This document shows, in pieces, positions 1 to 9,663 of a DNA stretch of 64,000 nucleotides; the first letter of the stretch is position 1; every line of letters starts with the position of its first letter. The stretch is from the NCBI GenBank assembly GCA_022791575.1, contig JAAVZI010000039.1, positions 30,874 through 94,873 of the forward strand, written 5' to 3'. The notes beneath the pieces were generated by a model that ran no database searches, was not told the origin of the DNA, and worked only from the letters and a program-made list of their open reading frames with translations. Position numbers and translations under genes: made by a program. Source of the stretch: Lachnospiraceae bacterium. Its GTDB lineage: Bacteria; Bacillota; Clostridia; Lachnospirales; Lachnospiraceae.

Positions 1-2624
1 GTATCATTTGTGCATCTTTAAGCGTTACATTGCCGTCTTTACTTACATCTGCCGCATTTTTCTGAAACGGCGCTGGGAATTCTGTAATATGCAATGCAAC
101 TTTTAATGTCATGGCTACATCCTCCAGTTCGATCCGCTCATCTCCATTTACATCGCCAGGTGCATATACAATCTCTGGAATCGTATGATCTTCCTCTTTG
201 GTTTTGTCAGGCGCATCCTCCTGTTTTAAATAGGCTCGGTCAAGATCGATTCTGTCCGCTAGAATACACTCTGCTCTAACTGGTATATAGTAAAATTCCA
301 GTCCTTTTACCTGTACCCCGTTGGGTGTCCCAATCGTTCCCTGGCCAATCTTCTCTGCTCCAAGTCCCACTCCGCCGACGGTCAACGTGGTTCGATCATC
401 AGAAATGAATTCCAGCAGGCTTCGGCTGGTCTGCCGCAGAGGCGCCGGCCTGTTCCGATAATTCCGATTATGCCCAAACCCCAGATTAAAAGATTCTCCA
501 GCAGCACGCACATCAAACTTTTCTCCAAAATAATTTAGATATTCTGAACTTAATTCCAGTCCATCCATATAGTATTGAACCCAGTCATTTTGAATGACTG
601 CCACCATATAATGCCATTGATCCCGTTCATCCAGGCCCGGCGGAACCATGCCCGGCATAAAATCAGTTGTTTTATCTCCCCAGAACATATAATCACTGCC
701 ATTCGTCCAGTAGAAATACTGATTAAAAATATGCATGGCAGTTGTATCTCCATAAGTTTCTAGGTAGGGATTGCGCTGGATTCCTGTCCAATTATCCTGA
801 CGGAACCCCATGGAACCGGACGCATACAGGCTAAACGACCCGCTGATATCCGCTTCTCTGATCTTACTGTTTACACCGCCCTTCTCAAAATACCTCGCAC
901 TGTAATTAGAATACATGCCTTCTCCGATGTAATTCAAATACTTCCAATTCAGTGGATTCGCAGGATCGGTTCCCTGCCGATATGCATAATAAGCTCCGCC
1001 ATCATAGGAGGTTCTATAACAGCCCTCAGCCGGATAGTTGGGATTATAACAGACATTTTTCCCATATCCTTCTAATACATCAAAGCTTCGGCCTCTGGCA
1101 TCTATGTAAGTAACACGTGCTCCCATAGAATAGGAAGAATCCATCGAACTATATGCTTTACAAAGTTTGTACTTGGCCAAGTCACTTCGTTCTATCTGAC
1201 GATCATTTTCCAGATTAAAGTTTAATACTGCTGCATCATGGATACTATAATCCTGCGGCATTTTCACCCAGTAAGCAATTGTTGCCCCTTTCTCCCAATA
1301 GGGAACCTGTCCTGCGTTCTGTTCCTCACTGTAATCCTTGCCTGCAAATGGGTTCTCAATCTCATAATAGGCATTGGAACCATCTGAATTCTGTCCATGA
1401 TAAGTATAAGTATCGTCTTCTTCACGATAAGTAATCGGATTGTCATTTTTCTTGCTGGCCGGTGCTGAAGAAGGTAGCGGAGCTGGAACGATTTTCACAT
1501 GTTCTTTTTCCACTGCCTTTACATAAGTTCCCTTCGCTGGTGCCTGCACCGAAGAAGCACACGGCCCCACATAGCTTTGTACAATCCGCGGCACATCTGC
1601 GGCTAGATCTAAGTAATAATCATAATTGGTCGTTTCATATGGAACGACGCGCAGGCTATTCTTTTGTCCTGCTGCCCTGCTGCCTTTCGTTCGATTATAC
1701 ATATTTCCGCGGGCAGTGATAGAGGCTGGATAATCATTATCTGGATAATTAAATATATGCGGATTATTTACATTCTCAAAGTAATTATTTTCCACCAATA
1801 GCGCGGCATAACAATCTGCTCCGATACAATAATTGTTATTTTGGCTGGAATAATAATTGTTATATAAATGTACCTGACCATACATGACTCTGGGCATCCG
1901 CTCCTTAATCCAATCGGCAAACCAGTTGTGGTGAAATGTTATATGCAATTTGCCCATATCGGTATCTTCATGATCCCCCGCGCCGGAACTAACTAGTGCA
2001 TTAAGCCGGTGTGGATGCCTATATTGAGCACGCTCTGTATACCAAAACTTACACCAGGACACCGTTATATAATCAGAACCCTGCGTAATATCCATATTGC
2101 CGTCAGGAGCGTTCCATATGCTTAAGTGGTTAAACCACAGATGATGGCTGTTCTGCACCTGTACCCCGTCATCAGGGCCTGTACTGGGCCAGGTTCCCTG
2201 TATATTTAGATTGTGGACAATGACATTGCTGGCGTTATGAATACGGATACCGCCGTAGATCGTCGCATTTTCATCCATTCCAACAATCGTCTTATTGCTT
2301 CCAATCATAATCCCAGGACCGATGGTCTCAATTTTCCCCGATACAACTAAAACACGAGGAATATCATCCCCTGCCAGCCTAGTTAGCTCTTCAAATGTGG
2401 TTACCAGCTGCGGGCTGGCACTGCCGCCTCCGGTTACACCTTCCAGCCCTTCTGCATGGACCGCTGCCCAACCGTAAAGTTCATTCAGTTTCAGCGGACT
2501 GCTGATATTTAATGCTGCCCGTTCTTCTGCACGTACCTCCAGAATTCTACTGTCAACTGTCAACGGAACAAAAACAGTCAAAAGCAGTACCAGAGTTACC
2601 AGCACAGAAATCATTTTTTTCATG
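1..2624 (-). pseudogene. Secreted PL1 pectate lyase with LamG-like domain and dockerin, frameshifted in the signal peptide; 3' end beyond window
   Basis: Reading on the minus strand from ATG 2624 (SD GGAGGA just upstream) gives MKKMISVLVTLVLL, a typical signal-peptide start. That frame stops about ten codons after a run of five A (plus strand 2580-2584). From that run onward the next frame stays open to the window edge and encodes a full paralogue of the pectate lyase at 2679-5501: mature N-terminus, NMDITQGSDYITVSW, the HHNWFADWIKERMPRVMYG catalytic-Arg region, a LamG-like C-terminal half and the start of a dockerin (DVNGDERIELEDV, then a second repeat at the edge). I spot-checked lines across the gene and all stay in the second frame, so one extra base explains it. 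It may be a true pseudogene, a sequencing error, or a slippage-controlled gene. It lies 54 bp downstream of its intact paralogue with no terminator between, so the two are probably co-transcribed. Confidence 0.85.
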
Positions 2625-2678
2625 ATTGATTCCTCCATTTTATCAAGAAACATTCAGAAGCAGTAGCTCTGATTTTCC

Positions 2679-5501
2679 TTATCCCGGAAATGTCTTTATA
2701 ATTTTTAATACATATCTCAATAAAATCTGTGCGTCCATCAGGGTGATTCGGTCATCTCCATCTACATCTGCTGCCTGCTTCTGTTGATCGTCTTCCAGAT
2801 TAATGATATGAAGAGCTGCTTTTAATGTCCACTGAACATCTGCCAAGTTAATCTGTCCATTCCCATCTGCATCTCCTAAAATATACGCTTCTTCTGTTGG
2901 ACTCGGCTTATCTGAAACTTCCGGTGCTTCTGTATCCCCTGGCTGACCGGTATCTCCTGGGGCTTCTGTATTTCCAGGCTCACTGCTGCCTCCCGGAAGA
3001 TCGGTTCCTCCTGGTTCCTCGGAACTTCCAGGTTTCTCCGTCGGATTAGGTTCTGTTGTTTTATCCGGCGCTTCTTCCTGCTGCACATCCAAACTTAAAT
3101 CAATCCGATCATTTAAAATACATTTTGCAGAAACTGGGAAATAGTAGAATTCCAGTCCTTTTACCTGGGCGCCATCTGGTGTTCCAATACTATTTTGCGT
3201 CAGTAATTGGGCTGATACACCCATTCCTCCAACGGTTAATACAGTATCCTCATCTGCAATAAAATCTAACAGATTCATACTAGTCTGACAAATCGTATTC
3301 GGTGAATCTTTCAAATAAGCTTTATTACAGCCATAACCAAGATTAAAGGATTCTCCAGCGGGTCTGGCCTTTGAATCATTCAAGGCACGTGTAAAATAAT
3401 TCAGATAATCAGATGTAATCTCCTGACCATCCATATAAAATTGCACCCAATCATTCTGAATCACTGCTACTACATAATGCCATTGATTCTTTTCCGCCAT
3501 TACCGGCGTCATCTTATTAGAATTACTCAGCGTATAAATCCCGCCATTTCCAAAATAGAAAAACTGATTAAATATATGCGCTGATATTTTATTGCCATAA
3601 TTATCCAAGTTTGGATTGCGCTGCAGACCTTCCCAGTTATCCTGTCTATATCCCATACTGCCTGAAGCGTAGAGGCTGAAAGAACCGCTGATATCTGCCT
3701 CCTGAATCATACTGCCTTCTCCGCCCTCTTCCTCAAACCGCCGTCCATATTTTTGAAACATTCCTTGTCCGATATAGTTCAGATAAGTCCAGTTTGAAGT
3801 ATCTGCCGAATCGGTTCCTTTCTCATATGCATAATATGCGCCCCCTGTATGATCTGTATAATAATATCCTTCTTCTGGATATCCCGGATTATAACAGACA
3901 TTTTTTCCATATTCTTGAAGTACCGTAAATTCCCTGCCTCTAGCATCCACATAGGTTTTCTTCTTTCCCAAGGAATACGATGGATCCTGAGAACTGTAAG
4001 CCTGACAAAGATTATATTTCGCTGCATCACTTCGTTCCATCTGTCGGTCATTTTCCAAATTGAAATTCAACACAGCAATATCTTTAGCAGAAGAAGGAAC
4101 CTTAACCCAATAGGCGATGGTTGCTCCCTTTTTCCATACCGGTTTTCCATTTTTATAGGAAGGAACCTCACTAAAATCTTTTGTTGAAAATGGATTCTCA
4201 ATCTCATAGTAAGCATTGGACCCATCCTTATTCTGCCCATGATAGCTATAGGTATCACTGTTCTTATCATAGGTAACCGCATTATCATTCACCTTTTTGA
4301 CTGGTGTACTGGTTGGCAGCGGCGGCGGAGATGGTCTAGGCTCTTCCACAGCCGCTTTCACCAGCGTCCCCTTTGTCGGAACAGTTGTATCAGCAGAATA
4401 AGTCCCAGCATAGCTCTGAACAATTTCCGGCACATCTTTCGCCTCATTTAGATAGTAATCATAATTTGTTGTCTCATAGAGGGGAACCTTTAAATCACTC
4501 TTTTTTTGTCCCTGTGCCCGCGTACCAGTGGTATTGTCATATTCATTACCACGTGCTACAATACCTGCTGGCTGCGGATTTCCCGGATAGGAAAATATAT
4601 GCGGATCTCTAACATCTTTAAAATAGTTGTTTTCCACCAGCAAAGAGGCATAACAATCTGCACCGATACAATAAAGATTGCCCTTGCTTGTATAATAATT
4701 ATTATAAGCATGTACACGCCCATACATAACTCTAGGCATACGTTCATTTAGATGGTCTGCAAACCAGTTGTGATGATAGGTAACATGCAGTCTGCCCATG
4801 TCTGTATCCTCATGATCACCTGCGCCAGAACTGATCAGATTGCTCAACCGATGAGTATGCTTCTTTAACACTCCATCTACCATTACTCCGTTAATGGCAT
4901 CATCTGTATACCAGAACTTACACCAGGATACGGTGATATAATCAGAGCCCAGTGTAATATCCATATTCCCATCCGTAGAATTCCATATATTCAGATGATT
5001 AAACCATAAATGATGACTATTCTTCACTTCTACACAATCGTCCGGCCCGCTGTACGGCCATGTACCCTCAATATTCAAATTGCTGACAATAATATTATTG
5101 GCATTATGTATACGAATCCCGCCATAAATTGTGGCATTTTCATCCTTACCAACTATCGTTTTGTTATTTCCTACCAGAACGCCATATCCTTCACATTCAA
5201 TTCTTCCATCAATAACAAGCGTTCTTGGTAGATTGTCACCTGCGAGTCTGGTAAACTCTTCCAATGAACTTACCACTTGCGGCTGAGCAGCCCCGCCGCC
5301 TGTCACTCCTTCCAATCCCTCTGCATGAACGGAGGCCCATCCTGTTAATTCTTCCATGTTCAAAAGATTATCTACAATCAAATTCTGTGCTTCACCAGCA
5401 TAAGCTGCATCTACCTCTGTTCCAACTCCCTGTAATGTCATCGGAATACTGACTAGCAGCAGTGCTACACTTAGCAGCCAGGCCAATCCTCTTTTCTTCA
5501 T
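2679..5501 (-). CDS. Secreted PL1 pectate lyase with LamG-like domain and C-terminal dockerin
   Basis: Predicted extracellular polygalacturonate lyase (beta-elimination of pectin), 940 aa. A signal peptide covers about residues 1-35 (AYA cleavage). The parallel beta-helix PL1 domain (about 55-370) contains NSHHLWFNHLNIWN, SDYITVSWCKFWYT and HHNWFADHLNERMPRVMYG; the RMPR arginine (about 254-257) matches the PL1 catalytic position. A Pro-rich hinge (about 390-400) precedes a LamG/concanavalin-like region (about 420-790, with WHYVVAVIQNDWVQFYMDG). A PGT/E-rich linker then leads to a dockerin with two F-hand repeats (GDADGNGQINLADV and ADVDGDDRITLMDA). ATG 5501 is preferred over the in-frame ATG 5522 because AGGAGG lies 8 nt upstream of it. 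The dockerin implies docking to a cohesin protein; no cohesin is in the window. A strong promoter lies at 5567-5595. Confidence 0.93.
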   Translation of the reverse strand: MKKRGLAWLLSVALLLVSIPMTLQGVGTEVDAAYAGEAQNLIVDNLLNMEELTGWASVHAEGLEGVTGGGAAQPQVVSSLEEFTRLAGDNLPRTLVIDGRIECEGYGVLVGNNKTIVGKDENATIYGGIRIHNANNIIVSNLNIEGTWPYSGPDDCVEVKNSHHLWFNHLNIWNSTDGNMDITLGSDYITVSWCKFWYTDDAINGVMVDGVLKKHTHRLSNLISSGAGDHEDTDMGRLHVTYHHNWFADHLNERMPRVMYGRVHAYNNYYTSKGNLYCIGADCYASLLVENNYFKDVRDPHIFSYPGNPQPAGIVARGNEYDNTTGTRAQGQKKSDLKVPLYETTNYDYYLNEAKDVPEIVQSYAGTYSADTTVPTKGTLVKAAVEEPRPSPPPLPTSTPVKKVNDNAVTYDKNSDTYSYHGQNKDGSNAYYEIENPFSTKDFSEVPSYKNGKPVWKKGATIAYWVKVPSSAKDIAVLNFNLENDRQMERSDAAKYNLCQAYSSQDPSYSLGKKKTYVDARGREFTVLQEYGKNVCYNPGYPEEGYYYTDHTGGAYYAYEKGTDSADTSNWTYLNYIGQGMFQKYGRRFEEEGGEGSMIQEADISGSFSLYASGSMGYRQDNWEGLQRNPNLDNYGNKISAHIFNQFFYFGNGGIYTLSNSNKMTPVMAEKNQWHYVVAVIQNDWVQFYMDGQEITSDYLNYFTRALNDSKARPAGESFNLGYGCNKAYLKDSPNTICQTSMNLLDFIADEDTVLTVGGMGVSAQLLTQNSIGTPDGAQVKGLEFYYFPVSAKCILNDRIDLSLDVQQEEAPDKTTEPNPTEKPGSSEEPGGTDLPGGSSEPGNTEAPGDTGQPGDTEAPEVSDKPSPTEEAYILGDADGNGQINLADVQWTLKAALHIINLEDDQQKQAADVDGDDRITLMDAQILLRYVLKIIKTFPG

Positions 5502-5566
5502 AAGCGTTTCCTCCTGTTTCATCCATTTACCTCAAATTATTTAATCAGTCTCTTATTTTATGATTA

Positions 5567-5595
5567 ATTATACTGTTATTTCAACACTACGTCAA
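5567..5595 (-). promoter_or_regulatory. Sigma-A type promoter of the pectate lyase genes
   Basis: On the minus strand, TTGACG (5590-5595), a 17-nt spacer and TATAAT (5567-5572) form a near-consensus promoter about 65 nt upstream of the pectate lyase start codon. It is back to back with the promoter of the PII/pot operon, 80 bp away. Confidence 0.8.
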
Positions 5596-5675
5596 TCCAC
5601 ACCCGTTAAAGAGAAATAGAATCAGCAATGCCAGAACATACGTTCTTTCCCTCCGATAAAATCCAAGAAAAAACA

Positions 5676-5704
5676 TTGACTCTACAGTATTTTACCGTTA
5701 TAAT
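5676..5704 (+). promoter_or_regulatory. Sigma-A type promoter of the PII-potABC operon
   Basis: TTGACT (5676-5681), a 17-nt spacer and a perfect TATAAT (5699-5704) lie about 60 nt upstream of the PII-like gene. The gene's SD is AGGAGGA at 5754-5760. Confidence 0.85.
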
Positions 5705-5766
5705 TGTAACAATTGAATATGCAAACTCCGCTTTAATAGGCGGAATAAAAATCAGGAGGAATAGGA

Positions 5767-6108
5767 ATGAAAAAATTAGAACTAATCATCAGACCTGAGA
5801 AATTAAATGACTTAAAAACTATATTAGAAGAATATGAATACAGCGGCCTTACGGTTATGTCTGCTATGGGCTGCGGACACCAGAAAGGCATGTCCAATCC
5901 AGAATTCAAAAAACTGGGTTTGGAAGCTAATCTGCTGCCCAAACTCTATGTTATGACCGTTGTCTGGGATGAAGACTTAGAAGATATCCTGGCAACTCTT
6001 GTGGAACAGCTTTCTACCGGAAGCGTCGGAGACGGCAAAATCTTTATCTCTGATATGGCTGACGTAGTCAGAATTCGAACCGGCGAACGGGGCAAGCAGA
6101 TTTTATAA
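5767..6108 (+). CDS. PII-like signalling protein, divergent T-loop, pot-operon linked
   Basis: A 113-aa PII-superfamily protein. It begins MKKLELIIRPEKLNDLKTIL (PII first strand and helix) and carries the B-loop/C-terminal signature TGSVGDGKIFISDMADVVRI plus RTGERG, which in PII proteins forms the nucleotide site. The T-loop (about residues 36-56, KGMSNPEFKKLGLEANLLPK) lacks the usual Tyr of GlnB/GlnK uridylylation and differs from ammonium-transporter partners. It is the first gene of an operon followed 22 nt later by potA, so it may sense adenylate state and regulate polyamine uptake. PotN-type PII proteins linked to potABCD have been reported in Firmicutes (from memory); assignment to that subfamily is inference. 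The start is fixed by AGGAGGA 6 nt upstream. Confidence 0.85.
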   Translation: MKKLELIIRPEKLNDLKTILEEYEYSGLTVMSAMGCGHQKGMSNPEFKKLGLEANLLPKLYVMTVVWDEDLEDILATLVEQLSTGSVGDGKIFISDMADVVRIRTGERGKQIL

Positions 6109-6130
6109 TAACCAAAAGGAGATTCCTGCG

Positions 6131-7243
6131 TTGCATAAAGTAATGATTCAATTAAAAAATGTTGTGAAAAATTTTGAAAACCAGGAAGTGGTAAAATCCA
6201 TTAATTTAGACGTTTATGAAGGCGAGTTCCTAACACTTCTTGGCGCCTCTGGCTGCGGCAAAACCACCACACTTAGAATGATTGCAGGTTTTGAAGAAGT
6301 TACAGAAGGTGAAATCTATCTGGATCAGGAGAACATGGCCGGCAAGCCTCCCTATGCCCGCAATGTCAACACCGTCTTCCAGACTTATGCCCTCTTTCCC
6401 CATATGAATGTATATGATAACATTGCTTTCGGCCTAGTTGAGAAAAAAATGCCAAAGAAAGAAATTAAGGAAAAAGTCTCACAAGCATTGGAAATGGTTC
6501 AGCTGCAGGGCTTTGAAAAACGCCGCCCTTCTCAAATGTCTGGCGGTCAAAAGCAGCGGGTGGCAATTGCACGCGCCTTGGTTAATAACCCCAAAGTTCT
6601 TCTGTTGGACGAACCCCTAGGCGCTCTGGACTTAAAACTGCGGAAACAGATGCAGGTAGAACTAAAGCACCTACAGCAAAAACTGGGAATTACCTTTCTG
6701 TATGTTACACATGATCAGGAGGAAGCACTTACTATGAGTGACCGGATTGCAGTAATGAACCACGGCCGGATTGAACAAATTGGTTCTGCCCAGGAAATTT
6801 ATGAACATCCAGCCAGTAGATTTGTAGCCGACTTTATCGGCGAATCCAATATACTGGAAGGATATGTAACATCTATCGATGAACCCTATATGACTGTCAG
6901 CTTCGAATTTGGACAGATTGACCATCTTCCCTCTTCTGGCTATGTCAAAGAAGAGATGTTGTATGTCTCCATCCGCCCGGAGAATGTCAGATATTCCACG
7001 GAACCTGTCCCAGACTTCCAGCTGCAGGGAATCATCAAAGAACATATATACGCTGGCTCTGCGATCCGCACGATTGCCGAACTGCCCAACAGCCAGGAAA
7101 TTAAGATTACCAATCATCCAGAACAGACTCTGCCGGAACCGGGCTCTTCCGTATATCTGTACTGGAACAAGGATAAAACCGTATTGCTTCATACAGCTGG
7201 AGATAAACTGTATGATTTGATTGAAGATGCCGTATTAAAATAG
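6131..7243 (+). CDS. potA: Spermidine/putrescine ABC transporter ATP-binding protein PotA
   Basis: A 370-aa ATPase that energises polyamine import at the inner face of the membrane. Walker A GASGCGKTT is near residue 38, the signature MSGGQKQRVAIARAL near 138, Walker B VLLLDEPLGALD near 158, and the H-loop YVTHDQEEAL follows. A C-terminal TOBE-like region (about 285-365) fits the PotA/CysA/MalK class. A TTG start at 6131 is chosen because AGGAG (6117-6121) is 9 nt upstream; ATG 6143 would be 21 nt away. The downstream permeases of the PotB and PotC types support polyamine rather than sulfate or maltose specificity. The substrate is inferred from family, not proven. Confidence 0.92.
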   Translation: MHKVMIQLKNVVKNFENQEVVKSINLDVYEGEFLTLLGASGCGKTTTLRMIAGFEEVTEGEIYLDQENMAGKPPYARNVNTVFQTYALFPHMNVYDNIAFGLVEKKMPKKEIKEKVSQALEMVQLQGFEKRRPSQMSGGQKQRVAIARALVNNPKVLLLDEPLGALDLKLRKQMQVELKHLQQKLGITFLYVTHDQEEALTMSDRIAVMNHGRIEQIGSAQEIYEHPASRFVADFIGESNILEGYVTSIDEPYMTVSFEFGQIDHLPSSGYVKEEMLYVSIRPENVRYSTEPVPDFQLQGIIKEHIYAGSAIRTIAELPNSQEIKITNHPEQTLPEPGSSVYLYWNKDKTVLLHTAGDKLYDLIEDAVLK

Positions 7244-7249
7244 AAAGGT

Positions 7250-8122
7250 ATGAAAATGAAGGCTATAAAACCTGTAAACAAACATAGAAATCTCCTGCCC
7301 ATTACATGCATGGTCGGTCCTACTGGTCTCTGGCTTTTGTTTTTTCTGCTGTTTCCACTGGCCTATGTATTTGTAATCAGTGTTATGACACGCTCCTTTT
7401 ATGGTGGTGTACAATGGGTCTTTTCACTAGAAAGCTATCAATCGCTAGTCGATTCCAAATACCTTGCCATCATATGGCGTTCCATCGTCATGGCCTTTCA
7501 GACAAGCGTGATCTGTCTCATTGTTGCCTATCCGTTTGCCTATCTATTGTCTAAAATGCGTCCGGTTATGAAGGGCTTTTGCATCCTTTTTGTTATGCTG
7601 CCTTTCTGGATTAACGGCCTGATTCGTTTGGACGGATGGGCGAATATTATTCGGGATTCCGGCCTGATCAATACCATACTGATGCGGCTCGGTATCATAT
7701 CCAGGCCTATTACTATGCTGAAAACCAACGGTGCTGTATTATTCGGTATGGTTTATACGTTTCTTCCATATATGATTCTGCCTTTGCAGACCTCCCTCTC
7801 CAAGATTGATCCTTCTCTGATTGAAGCTTCTCATGATCTTGGCGCCGGTAAATTTAGAACGTTTGTTCGAGTTATTTTTCCATTGACTCTGCCAGGTATT
7901 TTTTCAGGCACGATTCAAGTATTTATCCCTAGTCTGGGAGCTTTCTATATTGCAGATATGATGGGAGACAATAAACCCTTTTTGGGCAACCTGATTAAAA
8001 ATCTATTTCAGGGGGACCGAAACTGGCCGGCTGGCGCAGCACTGTCCGTTATATTAATTTTATTTACACTGGCTGCACTGAAATTATACAGCAAAATAGG
8101 AAATATGGATGATCTAGCATAG
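7250..8122 (+). CDS. potB: Spermidine/putrescine ABC transporter permease PotB
   Basis: A 290-aa inner-membrane permease of the binding-protein-dependent (BPD_transp_1) type with about six membrane segments. The EAA loop that contacts PotA is EASHDLGAGKFRTFVRVIFP. Its order in the operon and its length match PotB. The start is uncertain between ATG 7250, only 6 nt after the potA stop, and ATG 7256, which is better spaced from AAAGG. It works with PotA and PotC to form the channel. Confidence 0.92.
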   Translation: MKMKAIKPVNKHRNLLPITCMVGPTGLWLLFFLLFPLAYVFVISVMTRSFYGGVQWVFSLESYQSLVDSKYLAIIWRSIVMAFQTSVICLIVAYPFAYLLSKMRPVMKGFCILFVMLPFWINGLIRLDGWANIIRDSGLINTILMRLGIISRPITMLKTNGAVLFGMVYTFLPYMILPLQTSLSKIDPSLIEASHDLGAGKFRTFVRVIFPLTLPGIFSGTIQVFIPSLGAFYIADMMGDNKPFLGNLIKNLFQGDRNWPAGAALSVILILFTLAALKLYSKIGNMDDLA

Positions 8123-8134
8123 AGGAGGAAGCAT

Positions 8135-8935
8135 ATGAAAAAAAGAAAAAAACAGCATACGATCGGCCCCTTATCCACCCTGTATGCTTGTCTTGTATAT
8201 TTATTTTTATACCTGCCTATAATTATGGTAATCATCTATTCCTTTAATACGAAGGATAACAATATTGTATTTGAAGGATTTTCGCTGGAAGGCTACCGCT
8301 CTCTGCTTCACAATAGTGCTCTTCTGGACAGCTTCTGGATGACGGTCAAGCTTGCCGTTGTAAGCACTTTCATCTCAGTTGTTCTGGGAACGCTTGCGAC
8401 AATCGGCCTTCATCGTTACCAATTCCGGCTGAAAGGGCTGATTAACAGCCTTTTGTATATTCCCATAGTAATCCCGGAACTGATTATCGGTGTTGCTTCA
8501 CTTGCAACCTTCACCATACTGGGCTTTGACATGGGCTTTGCTACTCTGGTAATTGCCCATGTAACATTCTGCCTTCCTTTTGTAATTGTAAATATCCGGG
8601 CTCGGATTGCCGGTTTTGACCCGGCTATTGAGGAAGCTGCCATGGATCTAGGTGCTACCAGACTGCACACGCTGCGAAGAGTCACCATTCCCATGCTGGT
8701 TCCCGGCATTATCTCTGGTGCACTGATTTCCATTACACTGTCTTTAGATGATCTGGTTATCAGCAGTTTTGTATATGGAAGAGACATTACCTTTCCCATT
8801 AAAGTATATGGTATGGTCCGGGGAAAAGTAACTACAGATGTCTATGCATTATCCACCTTGATGATCCTTGGTACGGTCCTAATCTACTCTACCGCTCAAT
8901 TAATCCAGAAGCGTCTGGTCAAAGAACGGACCTAG
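8135..8935 (+). CDS. potC: Spermidine/putrescine ABC transporter permease PotC
   Basis: A 266-aa second permease subunit with about six membrane segments and an EAA loop, EEAAMDLGATRLHTLRRVTI. The SD GAGGAGG is a few nt before the ATG and 12 nt after potB. The expected next gene, potD for the polyamine-binding lipoprotein, is absent: the sequence after the TAG stop belongs to a convergent gene whose stop codon overlaps this one in CTAG. The binding protein must be encoded elsewhere, or the system uses another one. Confidence 0.92.
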   Translation: MKKRKKQHTIGPLSTLYACLVYLFLYLPIIMVIIYSFNTKDNNIVFEGFSLEGYRSLLHNSALLDSFWMTVKLAVVSTFISVVLGTLATIGLHRYQFRLKGLINSLLYIPIVIPELIIGVASLATFTILGFDMGFATLVIAHVTFCLPFVIVNIRARIAGFDPAIEEAAMDLGATRLHTLRRVTIPMLVPGIISGALISITLSLDDLVISSFVYGRDITFPIKVYGMVRGKVTTDVYALSTLMILGTVLIYSTAQLIQKRLVKERT

Positions 8936-9495
8936 TATGCCCAATATTCTTCTAAAGTAAGATTCATTTTGGTCAGATAGAATGCCAAATCCTTTGTCAC
9001 ATACCGGATATGCCATGGTTCATATGCATATCCGGTTATATTTTCTCTGCCCTTGGGATAACGGAGAATAAATCCAAACAGCGAGGCATTCTTCTGAATC
9101 CAAATTCCTGCTTCTGTCTGTTCAAATTCTTCCTCCAGCTCATAATCCATTTCCTGACAGGAAACATCCATAGCCAGACCCGTTTGATGCTCACTGCCGC
9201 CCGGCGGTGCAATATATTTCTCCGTATGTGCCTTTCCTTTGGTTAAGAGACTGTTCTGATAGATTTCCTCCTGCCGTTCATAAGAACGATACCCAGAGAC
9301 ACCTGCCAGATAGAGCCCCTCTTCTTCTGCCCTCTGAAACATCTCCTTCAAATTCCGCGCTGCCTCTTTCCGCAGCAGTCGTTTTCCTGGTTCCGTTTCT
9401 GGCGCAAAACAGATCATAGCCTCTTCTAGGTCAGCCGGACAATCCTCTCGACCTAAACGATGTTCCTTATTTACTAAAATATGATAGAACTGCAT
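8932..9495 (-). CDS. VanY/M15B-type D-alanyl-D-alanine carboxypeptidase family protein
   Basis: A 187-aa protein with the zinc-peptidase signatures SGYRSYERQ, SEHQTGLAMD (His and Asp metal ligands) and EPWHIRYV (catalytic and ligand His), as in VanY/DacB-type enzymes that trim the terminal D-Ala of peptidoglycan stem peptides. It has no signal peptide or membrane anchor: it begins MQFYHILVNKEHRLGRED, with AAGGAG 6 nt upstream of the ATG. This is unusual for a wall enzyme and suggests cytoplasmic recycling or a non-classical route. Its stop codon overlaps that of potC in the palindrome CTAG. Confidence 0.88.
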   Translation of the reverse strand: MQFYHILVNKEHRLGREDCPADLEEAMICFAPETEPGKRLLRKEAARNLKEMFQRAEEEGLYLAGVSGYRSYERQEEIYQNSLLTKGKAHTEKYIAPPGGSEHQTGLAMDVSCQEMDYELEEEFEQTEAGIWIQKNASLFGFILRYPKGRENITGYAYEPWHIRYVTKDLAFYLTKMNLTLEEYWAY

Positions 9496-9663
9496 ACATT
9501 TCTCCTTGTCTCAGATATTTTATATGATTTTGAAGTTTGAATGTAAGCGGCACTTTTCGATCAAATGTAAAACACCGTTCAACAGCAAACCATATTAACC
9601 ACCATATATCGCGCATTACCTAATAACATATGCCTGACAAGGAAATTATATGACCTATCATTA

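Noticed and set aside
3779..4612. Several overlapping frames on both strands inside the intact pectate lyase gene
   Set aside because: They are out-of-frame shadows of the 940-aa gene, without SD or domain features.
5634..5645. GAACATACGTTC, matching the GAAC-N4-GTTC core of the Firmicute LexA box
   Set aside because: It lies 30 bp upstream of the pot -35 box and 38 bp upstream of the pectate lyase -35 box, overlapping neither, and neither operon is a known SOS target. Similar partial matches occur inside genes (near 24485), so chance is likely.
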